From Siphonodentalium dalli (lineage: Eukaryota > Mollusca > Scaphopoda > Gadilida > Siphonodentaliidae), in contig CP136066.1 in assembly GCA_032622095.1 (NCBI GenBank), forward strand, positions 90,231,319 through 90,295,318: 64,000 bases of DNA, written 5' to 3'. Below the pieces are notes generated by a model. That model did no database searches. It saw only the letters and a list, made by a program, of their open reading frames with translations, and was not told the DNA's origin. This document shows positions 32,470-43,940 of the stretch, piece by piece (the first letter of the stretch is position 1; each line of letters opens with the position of its first letter). A program made the translations under genes and the position numbers.

Positions 32470-35400
32470 AGGAAGTTCAGGTATACCCATAAAAACGGGT
32501 ATATCTAAAAGGAGAATACGGGCCGGTGAAGGTAGTGGGCTTTCCATGACTCTCCCTGCTTGCATTGTCCCAATTATTTGAGTACGTGGAGGTCTATATG
32601 CTTGATACCGGGGAACTGGGGCTGGGAGCTTTTTTGGGTTGAATGAGCTGGTGCATTCACCCCCTGCTGGGGACAGGGGCTGGAAGGCTCAATGGAGCCC
32701 GTTTATGGCCCGAATCAGTTGGCGCGTTCACCCCCTGCCGTTCCTTTGTACAGTATAAGATGATAGTTGTGAACCGAAACCATTGCATCACAGGTGATGA
32801 ATCGTCCGATAGAGGGTGACGATGCAGCATACCATATAATTAGTTTGAAAGTCGTGACTTGAACGGTGGTTTGGTTGAATTCGGAGAATTTTAATTAATA
32901 AAGTGTTGGTTTAAGTAAATGTTCATCTTTATTTCATCGCTGTAGTATAATACTGTATAGCCATCATATTCGTCTGTTCGTATCTGGTGTCCATAAATAT
33001 CAAAACGGCTATGGTTGCCATTTTGGCCACCTCTTGTGGTTTTCGGTTTTTATAGTATCGTTTGGGGCGGACCACCCTACCGCACCGTTTATTTGGTCAG
33101 AATCGGTTCATAAATACCAAAAGGGCTATGGTTGCCAATTTGGCCACCTCCTGTGGCAACCGCACGGGCTAGAGCGGTGCGGTTTTCGGTTTTTATATTT
33201 TATTTTTGGGGTGGGTCACCCTACCGCACCGTTTATTTGGTCAAAATATGTTTCCGAATAAGGAATAAGGAACTGGGAATAAGTAACCGATGTCACCGTA
33301 GTGACAGTTTTAAATGGTCAGATCTTATACAACAGAATAGACACGAACTTATGTATATACAAAATGAGAAGCCAGTAAAACATCGTTTACAGTTCCGTTC
33401 CGAAATTATGATACCAAACTTAGCGACTAAGAGGTGGCAAGACTCTAAATGTTTCGGCGGGTATTTGGCGCGGGTCATCCATCCATGCAGTCAAATTGGC
33501 CGAAATCCTTACCGTTGGTCCATACCACATTTTCACCTCCTCAGGGTGGTACCATCTGGGGTGATGGTGGGGGTAGAGATGTCTCTAGGGGGTATTTGAG
33601 ACAGGCCACCCACCCACCCATGCCGTCAAATTGGCCGAAATCCTCAGTGTTCTCGAAAATGGTCCATATCCCATATTCAGCCCATAGGCCCACTTTTTCG
33701 GACTTGGCCCGAACATTTTTGGCCGAGGTGGCAGGGGGGGGTCTGGGGAAAAATGCACATATAGGGCCCAAAAACTTTTTTCCGACCCCGAGTGAACCAC
33801 CACCCCATTTGTGCAAAAAAAAAAATCCCTCCAAAATTTTGGGGACCCTCCCCCCCCCCCTTTCTCATGTTTTTATCAAAATTTCAGAGTTTTTTTTGGC
33901 CGTTCTTCAATAACTGTGCTAACTGCCTTCCAAACCCATTCCTCTATCCTTTTTTGGTGCAAACTCTTGTTGTGTACCATTAAGACTCGAGCAAAAACAT
34001 ACTTAATTGGTAAACACAGATCAGAAAAACGAAAAATAAACTGTATTTCCAGGTGTTTCCAGGTATTTTCAGTATCTAACAACAATAATAAAGCATTGTG
34101 CAGGTACACTATATGTCTCAAATCACCCTAGACCCCGTTATAGCCTTAATATATCGAGTGTGTTGTGTCTGACTGAGAACACTGGCCAGTGTAAATAGTG
34201 GTAAACAGGTCAGGGGTTCCACAATTATTTGTACATGACCAAAGAACTCTTTAGTCTTATCCACCGGGGTGGGATGGGGGAGGGGAATTGTTTTTGGTTA
34301 GGTATACACATAGATATATGGTTATTATACCCCCCCCCCCCCGATATTAGTCGGCGGGTATATAGTTGACGTCTCGAGCCGTCCGTGCGTCCGTCCGTAC
34401 ATACATTTTGCATTATAACTCAAGAGACGGTTGTCATATTTTGATACCCTATGGCATGGTGACGGACCAGAAATGGGGAACGAATATGCATAATATCACG
34501 GGTTGTGACATGACCGCTTTTGACTAACCATATCAGTAAAGGAAAATAGAATGTGTGGACCTAAATATTATCAAATGTTCAAGAACTGTTGAGTTTTAGT
34601 GGAGCTTCAGTTGCTATGGAATTTAAATATTTGTATGTACATTTGTGCACTAGAGTTTGCAGTCTAGTCTCAGTCAGAGTTTATTCTTGATTTTACTTTT
34701 AGTTTGAACTTTGAAGACATTGAAGAATGTCATTTCTCAATGCATCTGAATGCATCACATTATTTCAGTTCATCTATTTGTAAGTGATAACAGTATATAT
34801 ATATTAGTATTTTAGTTTAGTCTTGTTGAGCAGTAAAGCAGAAGTTCGGAAATTCAATGAGAATAGCGTCACCTTCAGTAACGGTCATTCATCATAACCA
34901 ATTCAGTTTTATTTGGATAATTGTTGCAAATTAACATTCAAGATCAGAAATAACCAGAAGGAATGAATTTGATTACATGCCAGAACAAGACAGTATATCA
35001 GACATTAGAAATTTATGAGATACCCTTTTCAATTTCATGTTATGCAACAATCAGATTAATGGTATCAAGTCATCATTGAGTATTCACCATGTAGTATCCA
35101 ATTTGTGATACAGTTTTTTTGTTTTATTACTTTTATTCAGGTAATATATTAATTTTGTTACTAAATATTTCTTCCGTTGATCATAAGTTTCCTGAACGCT
35201 ATTACGGTGGTCCACTGTGAAGTGGGCCGGGATCTTGTGAAATACAGAATGTTGCTAAATATGAGGCTAAATAGTCACTATAGCTGCCTATATAGCCCTA
35301 TATCAATAAGCATGGTACTAACATGCTTACAAACAACATTACATGGTCAGTACTTGTAAATTGTTTTTTTTAAATCCATTTTTGAAAAAATTTACAAGCA

Positions 35401-35480
35401 CGATTTTTTCGGCCTCTGGACCAATCACCCAACCACCCCGGCCCTATATTCGGATTTTTTTTGCAGACCCCCCCCCCTGG
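32470..35480. other. Non-coding right-hand core of the long-repeat element
   Basis: No gene is supported here. There are two tandem pairs. About 33005-33110 and 33125-33245 share GGTTGCCATTTTGGCCACCT and CACCCTACCGCACCGTTTAT. About 33450-33540 and 33590-33680 share GTCAAATTGGCCGAAATCCT. The stretch 33650-33730 resembles array B of the terminal repeats. A C run is at 34327-34341, followed by a GTCCGTCC-rich leader (34378-34400) like that before the array at 20830. The rest, to 35480, is AT-rich. Confidence 0.55.
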
Positions 35481-37687
35481 ATGTGGCCATTTATGACCAC
35501 GCACTTGTTTCGGACTATTTCCGTTTATTTTCGGACTTTTGTTTCACACGAAATTTCGTCTCGCCTTACTAAAGACGTTGCCATGGTAGTTTGTCACATT
35601 TCCCCAAATTTTCCTGACCGAGCAGAGCGGGAATTTCTATTTGACCCACTTTTTCGGACTCGACCCACAAACTTTTCGGCCCAAAAAGTTCGGCCCAGGT
35701 GACCATTTTTTAATATGTGACAGTTTGCCACATTTTCAGAAATTTTCCCGACAGAGCAGAGCGAAAACTGAAATTCGGCCAACTTTTTAGGACTCGGCCC
35801 AAAAAATTTTCGGCCCAAAATATTTGGCCGATGTGGCCATTAATGACCCATCACTTCTTTCGGCCAATTTCCGTTTATTTTCGGAATTTGCCTAATTTCG
35901 AGACATTTTTTAACTTTTTTTCCGGATTTTTTATCACAGGAATTTTCGTCTCGCCTTAAGACGTTGCCATGGTCATTTGCAACATTTCCCCAAATTTATT
36001 GAATAAGGAATAAGTAACGAAATTCACGCTGCTGGAGATACAACCCCTAATTTTTATGGATAACCACAGCAGCCACGTGACTATCATTGTGGATTCTTCT
36101 TGTGCACCACTAGTCCATCTAGAAATCACAAATCAAGTCACAAGTCCAGCGTCGTGGCAAAAGTCCAGCAGTATCTCAGAAAAAGTGAAAAAACTAAAAT
36201 TTTGACCCAAAATTCGAACAGGGGAGCACGAATTGGAACACAACAATGAACTTGAGGCAAAACAAAAATTAGGGGTTGAATCTCCACCGAATTTCGAACT
36301 TCGAACGAATAGGTTCGAACGCTCAGATTGAAATTCAAACCTATAAATCGAGTGATTTCTCGAAGCTGAGCGTTAGTTTGCTGGATTCTCTACCGGAAAG
36401 TATCAAAAATGCCAAGTTTCAGCTCGATCGAACCATAAACAGTGCCACTTCCCTCCGACACCACCCCTATCATAATATTGAAGGCGAAATGTTTGAGACA
36501 AAAAAAAGTGGGGGTAGAATTTCAATCTGAATTTCGAACTTCGAACGAATCTCCACTGAATCTCCACCGAATTTCGAACGCTCAGATTGAAATTCAAACC
36601 TATAGATCGAGTAATTTCTCGAAGCTGAGCGTTAACTTGCTAGATTCTCTTATGGAAAGTATCAAAACTGCCAAGTTTCAGTCCGATCCAGCCATAAACA
36701 GTGCCACTTCCCTTCGGCACCTTAATATTGAAGGCGAAATTTTCTAAGTCCAGCGCCGTGCCTAAATTTTCTAAGTCCAACAGTATCTCAGAAAAAGTGA
36801 AACAAATAACTTTTGACCAAAATTTCGAACAGGGGAGCACGAATTGGACCACAACAACGAAGTTGGGGCAAAAAAAAGTGGGGGTTGAATTTCAATCTGA
36901 ATTTCGAACTTCGAACGAATATCCACCGAATTTCGAACGCTCAGATTGAAATTCAAACCTATAGATCGAGTAATTTCTCGAAGCTGAGCGTTAGTTTGCT
37001 TGATTCTCTTATTGAAAGTATCAAACATACCAAATTTCAGCTCAATCCAGCCATAAACAATGCCACTTCCCTTCGGCACCTTAATATTGAAGGCGAAATT
37101 TTCTAAGTCCAGCGCCGTGCCTAAATTTTATAAGTCCAGCAATATCTCAGAAAAAGTGAAAAAAATAACTTTTGACCCAAAATTCGAGCAGGGGAGCACG
37201 AATTGGAACACAACAATGAACTTAAGGCACAAAAAAGTGGGGGTCGAATTTCAATCTGAATTTCGAACGAATCTCCACCGAATTTCGAACGCTCAGATTG
37301 AAATTCAAACCTATAGATCGAGTAATTTCTCGAAGCTGAGCGTTAACTTGCTAGATTCTCTGATGGAAAGTATCAAAACTGCCAAGTTTCAGTCCGATCC
37401 AGCCATAAACAGTGCCACTTCCCCTCGGCACCTTAATATTGAAGGCGAAATTTTCTAAGTCCAGCGCCGTGCCTAAATTCCAGCAGTATCTCAGAAAAAG
37501 TGAAAAAAATCACTTTTGACCCAAAATTCGAGCAGGGGAGCACGAATTGGAACACAACAACGCACTTGATGCAAAACAAAGTGGGGGTCGAATCTCCACC
37601 GAATTTCGAACTTCGAACTTCGATCCAACTTCACGCGAATCTCCACCGAATTTCGAACTTCGAACTTCGATCCAACTTCACGGACCT
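35481..37687 (-). repeat. Right terminal inverted repeat
   Basis: The reverse complement follows the left repeat in order: array A from 37687 down to about 36130, the joint word with GAATAAGGAATAAGTAACG (36001-36019), then array B down to about 35481. The unit counts differ from the left repeat (2.21 kb here, 2.54 kb there), mostly in array B. The outermost 20 bases are identical between the ends, while inner array B has diverged strongly. Confidence 0.9.
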
Positions 37688-37696
37688 ATTTCGCAG

Positions 37697-38467
37697 GGCT
37701 TATATAACGCCATTAACTATATACAGTCCTTGTACGACAATCGAAGCATTGTTAATTTGCGTTTACTTCCGATAATTTAATAGCGATTTTGACACTTAAA
37801 GTAATGTGAAACACTCCGCGGTGGTGTTCTGAACGGAATAACAAATAATCATGCAAAACTAATTTATTTTCATAAATTTGTCATTGTTGTAAACAATTAA
37901 ATGCATTGATTCTTTTGCGGATCCATTGCCGTCATATTTATGCCCCATAATTCGTGATGAATAAAGTAATACAAATTTACATTTGAGCGTAGTTCAAACG
38001 TTGTGTTCTCTGAAATGGTACAGTGTTGTGGTTGGAACTGTGGACAATCTCAATTGATTGCTATATTCTTCCAGTGGAGATACTGTTTGGATAATAACAT
38101 ATTGGTTTTATTCACTGAATTAAGTCCACGTTATGTTTTAAAACTCCATCGGTCACCCCAAACACAATACGTTTATGTGTGAAGTTTTCTAACACCTTAA
38201 CCCTTCCATGAATTGAGCTTCCTGAATTTTTGCGAAAATCCTGTGTCAATGCTTTCTTTTATATGTGCGAGTCTCCATGTATAGGGACCCTCGCATATAG
38301 AAGAGAGCCTAGCAATATTTACCTTGACCTTGTATGCCAGTGCATTCTCATATATGCGAGGCTCCATATATGGGGACTCGCATATATATAAGATAATACA
38401 CTGGTACATGCTATTTAATGCTGCACCAGCGCAGTTCTCGTCACGAAAGGGTAACCGATATTTGCAG
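37697..38467. other. Intron sequence before the M3 exon, with a dispersed repeat
   Basis: From 37795 to about 38030 lies a copy of a dispersed repeat (TTAAAGTAATGTGAAACACT, GTAGTTCAAACG, TCTGAAATGGTACAGT) also found near 42553, 63078 and 63648. At 38265-38400 short words such as TATATGCGAGNCTCCATNTA are repeated three to four times in both orientations. Confidence 0.6.
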
Positions 38468-38685
38468 GCGGCGAGCCAAGACCAACAACACCTTCTGGAC
38501 GACTTATGTTATTCTTCTTGTGGGTTTTCACCGTCATCATGACATCCTCATACACAGCAAATCTGGCCGCGTTCTTGGTGGTACATATTCCGAACAAACC
38601 CATTGACAGCATCCATGAATTGGCAACACAGGACGAGATTAAACCTCTGGTGGTATACGCTTCAAACAAATTCACACTCTTGAAG
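38468..38685 (+). CDS. iGluR exon, M3 gate helix and start of S2
   Basis: Joined to the previous exon by a split Gly codon (G|GC) it reads FMEQGGEPRPTTPSGRL, then M3 MLFFLWVFTVIMTSSYTANL-AAFL. SYTANLAAF is the iGluR gate signature. It continues into S2 with HIPNKPIDSIHELATQDEIK and VVYASNKFTLLK. The acceptor is CCGATATTTGCAG and the donor AAG|GTATGC, phase 0. The Ser-Thr pair that binds the ligand gamma-carboxyl in AMPA/kainate receptors (S654/T655 in GluA2) seems to be replaced by Asn-Lys here, by eye. Glu occupies the +4 position after the Q/R site. Confidence 0.97.
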
Positions 38686-39940
38686 GTATGCGTATTTAGC
38701 ATATTTGTAACCAGAACTATACATTTAATATGGATTGCAAGTATTTGAGCCATATCTACATTGACATTGTCACCTCATATGATACTATGTCTGATGTAAA
38801 CCACGGAGGTGACGTCTTGTGTCTGTGTTCGAGATGTTGTGAAATAAATAATACATTCTTCATTGGATATTTTAGGGGGGTTTTTTTGGCAGCCAATTGT
38901 AGCACTATTTACCTTATCGTGCTGGCCTGTTAGATTGACCAATTGGAATGTAGATCTATTGACAGGAGATGATGGCATAGTAGGTTCACCTTGATTGATA
39001 CCGACCCCATATTGAAAGCCCAAGGGGGTGTATGGATTCATATGGGATCGATAGTTCTTGGAACTCTGCCGCCTCGGCGATATTTTCGGTGTATTAATTT
39101 TGGCGCCAAGAAAAGGGAAATCTGTCAGAAATCATGTTCTGCGAATTTAAAGACATAGTACCATGTACCAGAACCTGCATGTGATATATTTGAGGAATTC
39201 TAAAAACTCATAAATTAACTATGAAACTCAATTTGTCGTCCAATACTTCTGATGATTGCCCATTGACTCATGGTACCAATGCGTTCAACACCCATGGCAT
39301 GGCGCGTGACTGTTACATAAGTTAATGGCCACATACAACACACTCAACTTACTAGAGTCTAATGAACTTCGTACAAGTAATTCAAATGCTCACATGATAA
39401 AAATCGTTACAGGACTCTTAGTTGACGGTTACTGTGACATATTAGGCTCAGCGAGATTAATCTCACTTCGCCTCATATATGACAGCGTAACCGGTAACAA
39501 CTCGCCCTGTAACTTATAATATGTATCGCCCGTTACATAATCGGTTTGGACATAAGCTAAAAGACTCGAGTAATATATAGTACTGCTCGCGTGAATCCAT
39601 TCTCCGCCCTTACCACAGATTTCAAACTTACCTGCGCCACTTTGTGTAAAGGCGACTGAAATGATCTTAGAATCAATAAAATGTGTACGTTCATCAATAT
39701 CAACAACAAATGTTGCACTGCCTCAAAACCCCATGCAGCTTCTAAAATCGGCGCCTTGTGTGTTACATGGTCCCGGGCATGCACAAAGGTCAACGCTCTT
39801 CATCTCTCGGAGACTAGTACATGTAACATCAGATGTGCCAAAATTAATACCAAATATCTAACACATGCATGCAGAGACCTTAAAATGTGCATATAGTGTC
39901 CGTCGGCATACAGCGGCCATTTGAGCTTCATTTTTATTTT
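38686..39940. other. Intron within S2
   Basis: No gene or clear repeat is recognised. The open frames are short, with no family resemblance and no suitable splice sites. Confidence 0.5.
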
Positions 39941-39945
39941 TGATT

Positions 39946-40080
39946 CGCTTCGGTGGCCGTGTGATATTGACATCGGACTTTGGGTCGCAAGGCGCGCTCG
40001 CCTTCACCGGCTGGGGTTCGAATCCCACCCAATCCAACACAAAAATTGCACTGTCTGAAAAACACATGCAGCTGACATGA
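39946..40080 (+). repeat. Probable tRNA-derived SINE head
   Basis: A polymerase III B box, GGTTCGAATCC, is perfect at 40015-40025. An A-box-like GGTGGCCGTGTGAT lies at about 39952-39965, followed by CATCGGACTTTGGGTC, which recalls a tRNA-Leu/Ser with a long variable arm. The acceptor stem does not pair, so it is not a working tRNA. It sits in an iGluR intron, 108 bp or more before the next exon. I could not define the 3' tail. Confidence 0.5.
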
Positions 40081-40188
40081 TTAATATTTAAGATATATAA
40101 CTCGTGTTCGATCAAGTTTTACCTCCGTTAAATTGTGATATATATATATTATAAGTATTAAACGTAAGATTCTAGCTGTTCTTTTCAG

Positions 40189-40445
40189 GAGTCAACTGAT
40201 CCCGATTATAGAAAACTGTGGGACGCAATGCGCGATGGGCCGCGCGTGACTGAGGTAGAGGATATACTAGAGCACGTTTATTCTGGGAAATATGCGTATT
40301 TAGGTGGGAGGACGGGAGTGGAAGACATAGCAGCACAGCCTGAACATTGTGGTAATTTCGCTGTGGCAGACGAAACTTTTAACACAGCTAGTTACGGATT
40401 CATTTTACCCGAAGGTGCGGCTTTCAAATGGCTATTCGATAAAAA
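40189..40445 (+). CDS. iGluR exon, S2 lobe
   Basis: The exon encodes ESTDPDYRKLWDAMRDGPRV, then VYSGKYAYLGGRTGVEDIAA and ADETFNTASYGFILPEGAAF. It matches the S2 pattern: ...W..M....., G.YAF(L/I).E.....E, then GYGFALPKGSP. The acceptor is CTGTTCTTTTCAG and the donor AAAAA|GTATGT, phase 2. At the site where an acidic residue holds the ligand amino group (E705 in GluA2, in LLEST) I read Gly (YLGGRT), so the usual Glu/Asp seems to be missing. A Cys (PEHCGNF) is in the place of the conserved S2 disulphide cysteine, and the last exon has its partner KTCTRG. Confidence 0.95.
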
Positions 40446-41990
40446 GTATGTTAAATGTATATTTCTGATATATACTTATGTATTACGTTTTCTTTGTTCA
40501 TGTTGTATATTGTGTACAAAAACAAACACTACTATATGCGTTTATTATCTAATAAAAAAGATATTCAGAGATACAAATATAGAAGATATATTCAACAGAT
40601 TGAGAATGTTGCTGTATATATGTACACTATATGTACACGAACTTCCAATCAGTTAATTTATCATGAACCTATACATAACAGGTATGGAGATAATAATAGT
40701 TAAATACATACAATATTTACATAGGCATGTGAAATTCCGGATGACAAATGTTGTACTACGTGGATGCATACATAACATTCCTATATAGATACATACATGT
40801 ATATCTATAACATGCACTGTACCATGTATATCAAGATTGTAAATATATAAGTATCTATAAATAAATATATTTATTATGCATATATACATATACATATTTA
40901 TATATTGGTAACTTATGGTTACTAGTTCGAAATTCGAAAATCCCACCATCCTCATCACCATCATCACTGTCATCGTGGTAGTCAGCCTCGTCGAGACCAT
41001 CACCATCGCACCGTCATCGTAACCACGAAAACGAAACTTCTCCAACAACAACAACAACTACATTATTATTCAGTAGTGTTTAACTTTCATCACGTATAGT
41101 CAAAATCGTCATCCTTGCAATATTGATGATGGTGATGATGATGGCGACTATCATCATCATCATCGTCGTCCTCGTCGTCATCACATTGTCGTCGTCGAAA
41201 TCGTCGACGTCATCCTTCTAGTCGTTATCGTCTTCCGGTAGCGCATTACGTTTCGTAAACGTCTATAAGTTGTATATGGCCCATGGTTGGGTGAGGGGCG
41301 CCCGGTAAGTTGTATCAACTGTTGGTGCCGTCTCCAAATGCCATCCTATACATGCATATATAGTTAATTAGTTGTACTATAATTTATGTGTTATGAGGAA
41401 TCAAATAGTTCAAACAGGTATATTAAAGCCAGGCGATTGAACGTTGAATTCCGACAACTTTGTATTAACGTTCTATGGGTGCAGTGTATATTTTACTCTC
41501 TACTTTGATCCTATGATAAAAATTAATAATTATGGCTCCAACGACAACCGATAAATTCTAGGAACTTAGTATCTTATTCGCAATTCTTATCAGTAATAGT
41601 TCATTATGCGACAGTTATCAACTGTCGATTTATAGAACGTCGCGGTTCGCATTAGGCGCATACGAGTGTTTCGCTTGAATATAGATACACTCGCGTTAAT
41701 CTATATATAGGTCTGACTCTATGCCTATATATGGACAAAACAAAAATTTACGAATTCCTTCACAATAATTATGCCAGCTTGTATCTGCCAAACGGCGGTT
41801 CAAACCGAGGGGTTTCATAAAACCTGCTTTAAACTGCATGGGGATGAGGAACTGGTCGTTAGGTCTATTGTGAGGCTGATGATTGTATACCTCTTAATAC
41901 ACGCGTGTATGTAAGATGGATTATATAGTTACTGATCTGTTCTACATGCATGTAGGATTTTGCGATTGATTGTATCAATATATGTTTCAG
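40446..41990. other. Last iGluR intron with triplet-repeat tracts
   Basis: It is AT-rich with many TATA/TACATA words. Two compound triplet tracts, ATC/GTC/CAC type, lie at about 40942-41060 and 41120-41230. They give long open frames on both strands that I reject as genes. Nothing else is recognised. Confidence 0.6.
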
Positions 41991-42333
41991 CATAAAGTCT
42001 ATGCAAGAGGCTGGGCTAATTCAGCGTTGGGCAAAAAAGTGGATCCCTTTGACAAAAACATGCACCAGAGGAAAAACAACCAGTGGGGCCACGACCTTAC
42101 GGATGAAAAGCGTGGCGGGACCATTTCTAATATTCGGTGGAACAGCCATAGTCGCAGCCCTCTGCTTTATGCTGGAAATCACTTTCAGGAGAAACACCGG
42201 GACCTCTGGTTCTGCATTGACTAGGATACATATCTCAGATAATATACAAACCGGAACTGAGATGAGCACTAGTATAACAGACAGTGAAATGCATTCGATC
42301 GATCTGGATTCGGACAAAATAACGAAGCTCTGA
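41991..42333 (+). CDS. iGluR last exon, end of S2, M4 and cytoplasmic tail
   Basis: After the split Asn codon it reads IKSMQEAGLIQRWAKKWIPL, the last S2 helix (the family pattern is ..L...G.I..W..KW), then the disulphide-type Cys in KTCTRG. M4 is VAGPFLIFGGTAIVAALCFM. The tail of about 45 residues begins with EITFRRN and ends DSDKITKL; it is Ser/Thr-rich and has no clear PDZ-binding end. Acceptor TATGTTTCAG; stop TGA at 42331-42333. The seven exons give about 497 residues, the size expected for S1 to the tail. No canonical AATAAA was found in the next few hundred bases. Confidence 0.96.
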
Positions 42334-43039
42334 GCTGCATTCTGGCGTTTCTGTCAAAACGTAGAGGAACAATGCAACAACTTTGATATGCAATGTATTA
42401 TGGAATATCATACAATATATATACTCTAATGGCACACACTCTTCCGGAATCAAATGAATAACACGTGACTCATTTGACCATCTTAATTATGTATAGCAAA
42501 TCATGCACGTCAATTCGATAGTCATTTTTTTATCATATATTATCACGTTTAACATGCTTAAGTGATGTGGAAGACTCCGCTTGGGGAAATGTGATGGGAA
42601 TATAAGAAAACATAGTCATTATCATAGATAATATACCCGAATAGGCATCACAACGCGTCATTCTTATACATGTATTTTAAGCAGTGCTCACGTTGGCGAA
42701 ATGATTACCGTTTGTTTATATATAGTTCATATATAATTCTTCCATACTTCCCAAGTGCAGATGTAAATATATTTACAACTGCGCGTGCTTATTCATACGT
42801 TATATATACGTATATATATTTTATTTTTTTATTTTTTTTTAAATGGTACAATCGACGTGGTTGGAATTCTCGGCAATAGTAGATGATCTATCTGGCTATC
42901 TATCTATAGGTTTCTCATAACCTTCATTATGTTGAAGTTTGAAAGGATGCGCATGATTGTGTAGCTATAAATTTTTTATGTGAAAAATGTTTATGGTGAT
43001 TTTTGGATTTTATTTTAATACATGATAAAACTCAGATTA
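42334..43039. other. 3' flank of the iGluR gene
   Basis: From about 42553 to 42800 it contains part of the dispersed repeat also seen at 37795 and 63078 (AAGTGATGTGGAAGACTCCG, then CAGATGTAAATATATTTACA). The presumed 3' untranslated region is AT-rich. No gene is seen. Confidence 0.5.
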
Positions 43040-43940
43040 GGTACAGGTTGAGTTATGGGAGTTTGAAGTGGTCGCTGTAAAGAACATATTTGAACCTGTC
43101 CAGATCTGTGAGGGTAGCAGTAGCAGGTTCAAGATAATTCCATAAAGAATCGTACGTGGGTATGAGGTGCGGATGTATTTGGGTCCAGTGAAACCAGTAC
43201 AAATTCATTACCTATATGGATGCTTTGAAGGGGCAGTGTCTCGTATATTAACGATATTGTTTTTTAATTTGTAGAATATGACAAGTAAGGAATATAATCG
43301 TCGCCGTTCCGGAGAAGGCCATTGTCGGTGTTTTAGCATGTCAGAGGTACTGCTTGGGTAGTTGTAGATGTTCAGTGTATATATATATCGGGCTGCTCAG
43401 TGTTGGAACATTTCCATTTGTTCTCTAAGGTATACATGCCATATGGTTAAGCAATATTCCAGCTTAGGGCGGACATAAGTTTTATAAGCTAGTTCTTTTG
43501 TTTCATGGTTATTTGTCCTGAAGTTTCTTCTCATGAATCTCAATGAGACATTGGCTTTGTTTGTGATGTTATTTATGTAAACATTCCATGACATATCTTT
43601 ATATAGATGTGATTATTCCTAGATATTTTGCCTTCTCTGTGCTATTTAGTTTCTGATGGTGGAGGTAGTAGTCATGGATTATAGGTTCCTTTTTCCTGTG
43701 TATGTGGATTATTTCACATTTGTCGGTATTGAATGCCATTTGCCACTCATATTCCCGTGTATTTTCGAGTTTGAGGAGGTTTTGCTGAACAGTATTGCAG
43801 TCTGATGGTGAGATTATGGTACAGTAGACTATATAGTGTCATCTGCAAAGAGGCGAGAGTGACTTGATAGAGAAGATGATACCACATTATCCCATATTGG
43901 ATAATATCTGGGTACTCACTCAACAAGTTCACTAAATAGA
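43040..43940 (-). mobile_element. LINE fragment (jockey/CR1-like reverse transcriptase end), minus strand
   Basis: The minus-strand text in different frames has the region just after the catalytic box (TISPSDCNTVQQNLLKLENT and WQMAFNTDKCEIIHIHRKKE, near 43700-43820). NNITNKANVSLRFMRRNFRT and ELAYKTYVRPKLEYC follow (43430-43560), the thumb and connection of LINE ORF2. Lower down (43230-43330) is HRQWPSPERRRLYSLLVIFY-like text. Several frame changes separate the pieces, so it is inactive. No 3' tail is evident. Confidence 0.8.

Larger units (their letters stand above)
24992..37687. mobile_element. 12.7-kb element with >2-kb terminal inverted repeats, perfect 9-bp target duplication and decayed replication genes
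   Basis: The ends are exact inverted copies: AGGTCCGTGAAGTTGGATCG at 24992 and its reverse complement ending at 37687. Immediately outside, ATTTCGCAG is present on both sides (24983-24991, 37688-37696), a perfect 9-bp duplication. The terminal repeats are long (left 24992-27450 plus 29389-29468, right 35481-37687) and are themselves tandem arrays. The core 29480-35480 holds fragments of zinc-finger, SAP-like, polymerase-B-like and SF1-helicase genes, all read on the minus strand. A LINE of 1938 bp is nested in the left repeat, so the element was about 10.76 kb before. It is broken, with perhaps ten or more breaks in the coding core. No integrase, transposase, tyrosine recombinase or capsid was recognised. 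AG...CT ends recall Polintons, but those usually duplicate 6 bp. I leave the family open. Confidence 0.85.

Noticed and set aside
24992-37687. Calling the 12.7-kb element a Polinton or a Mutator-like element
   Set aside because: The AG...CT ends and polymerase-like text fit Polintons, but the 9-bp duplication does not, and no integrase or capsid gene is seen. The 9-bp duplication and long ends fit Mutator-like elements, but no MULE transposase is seen.
39946-40030. Functional tRNA-Leu/Ser gene
   Set aside because: The B box is perfect, but the acceptor stem and anticodon arm do not form a consistent cloverleaf.
40920-41230. Open frames in the ATC/GTC tracts (including 40653-41057 minus)
   Set aside because: Trinucleotide-repeat composition explains them, and they lie in the last iGluR intron.
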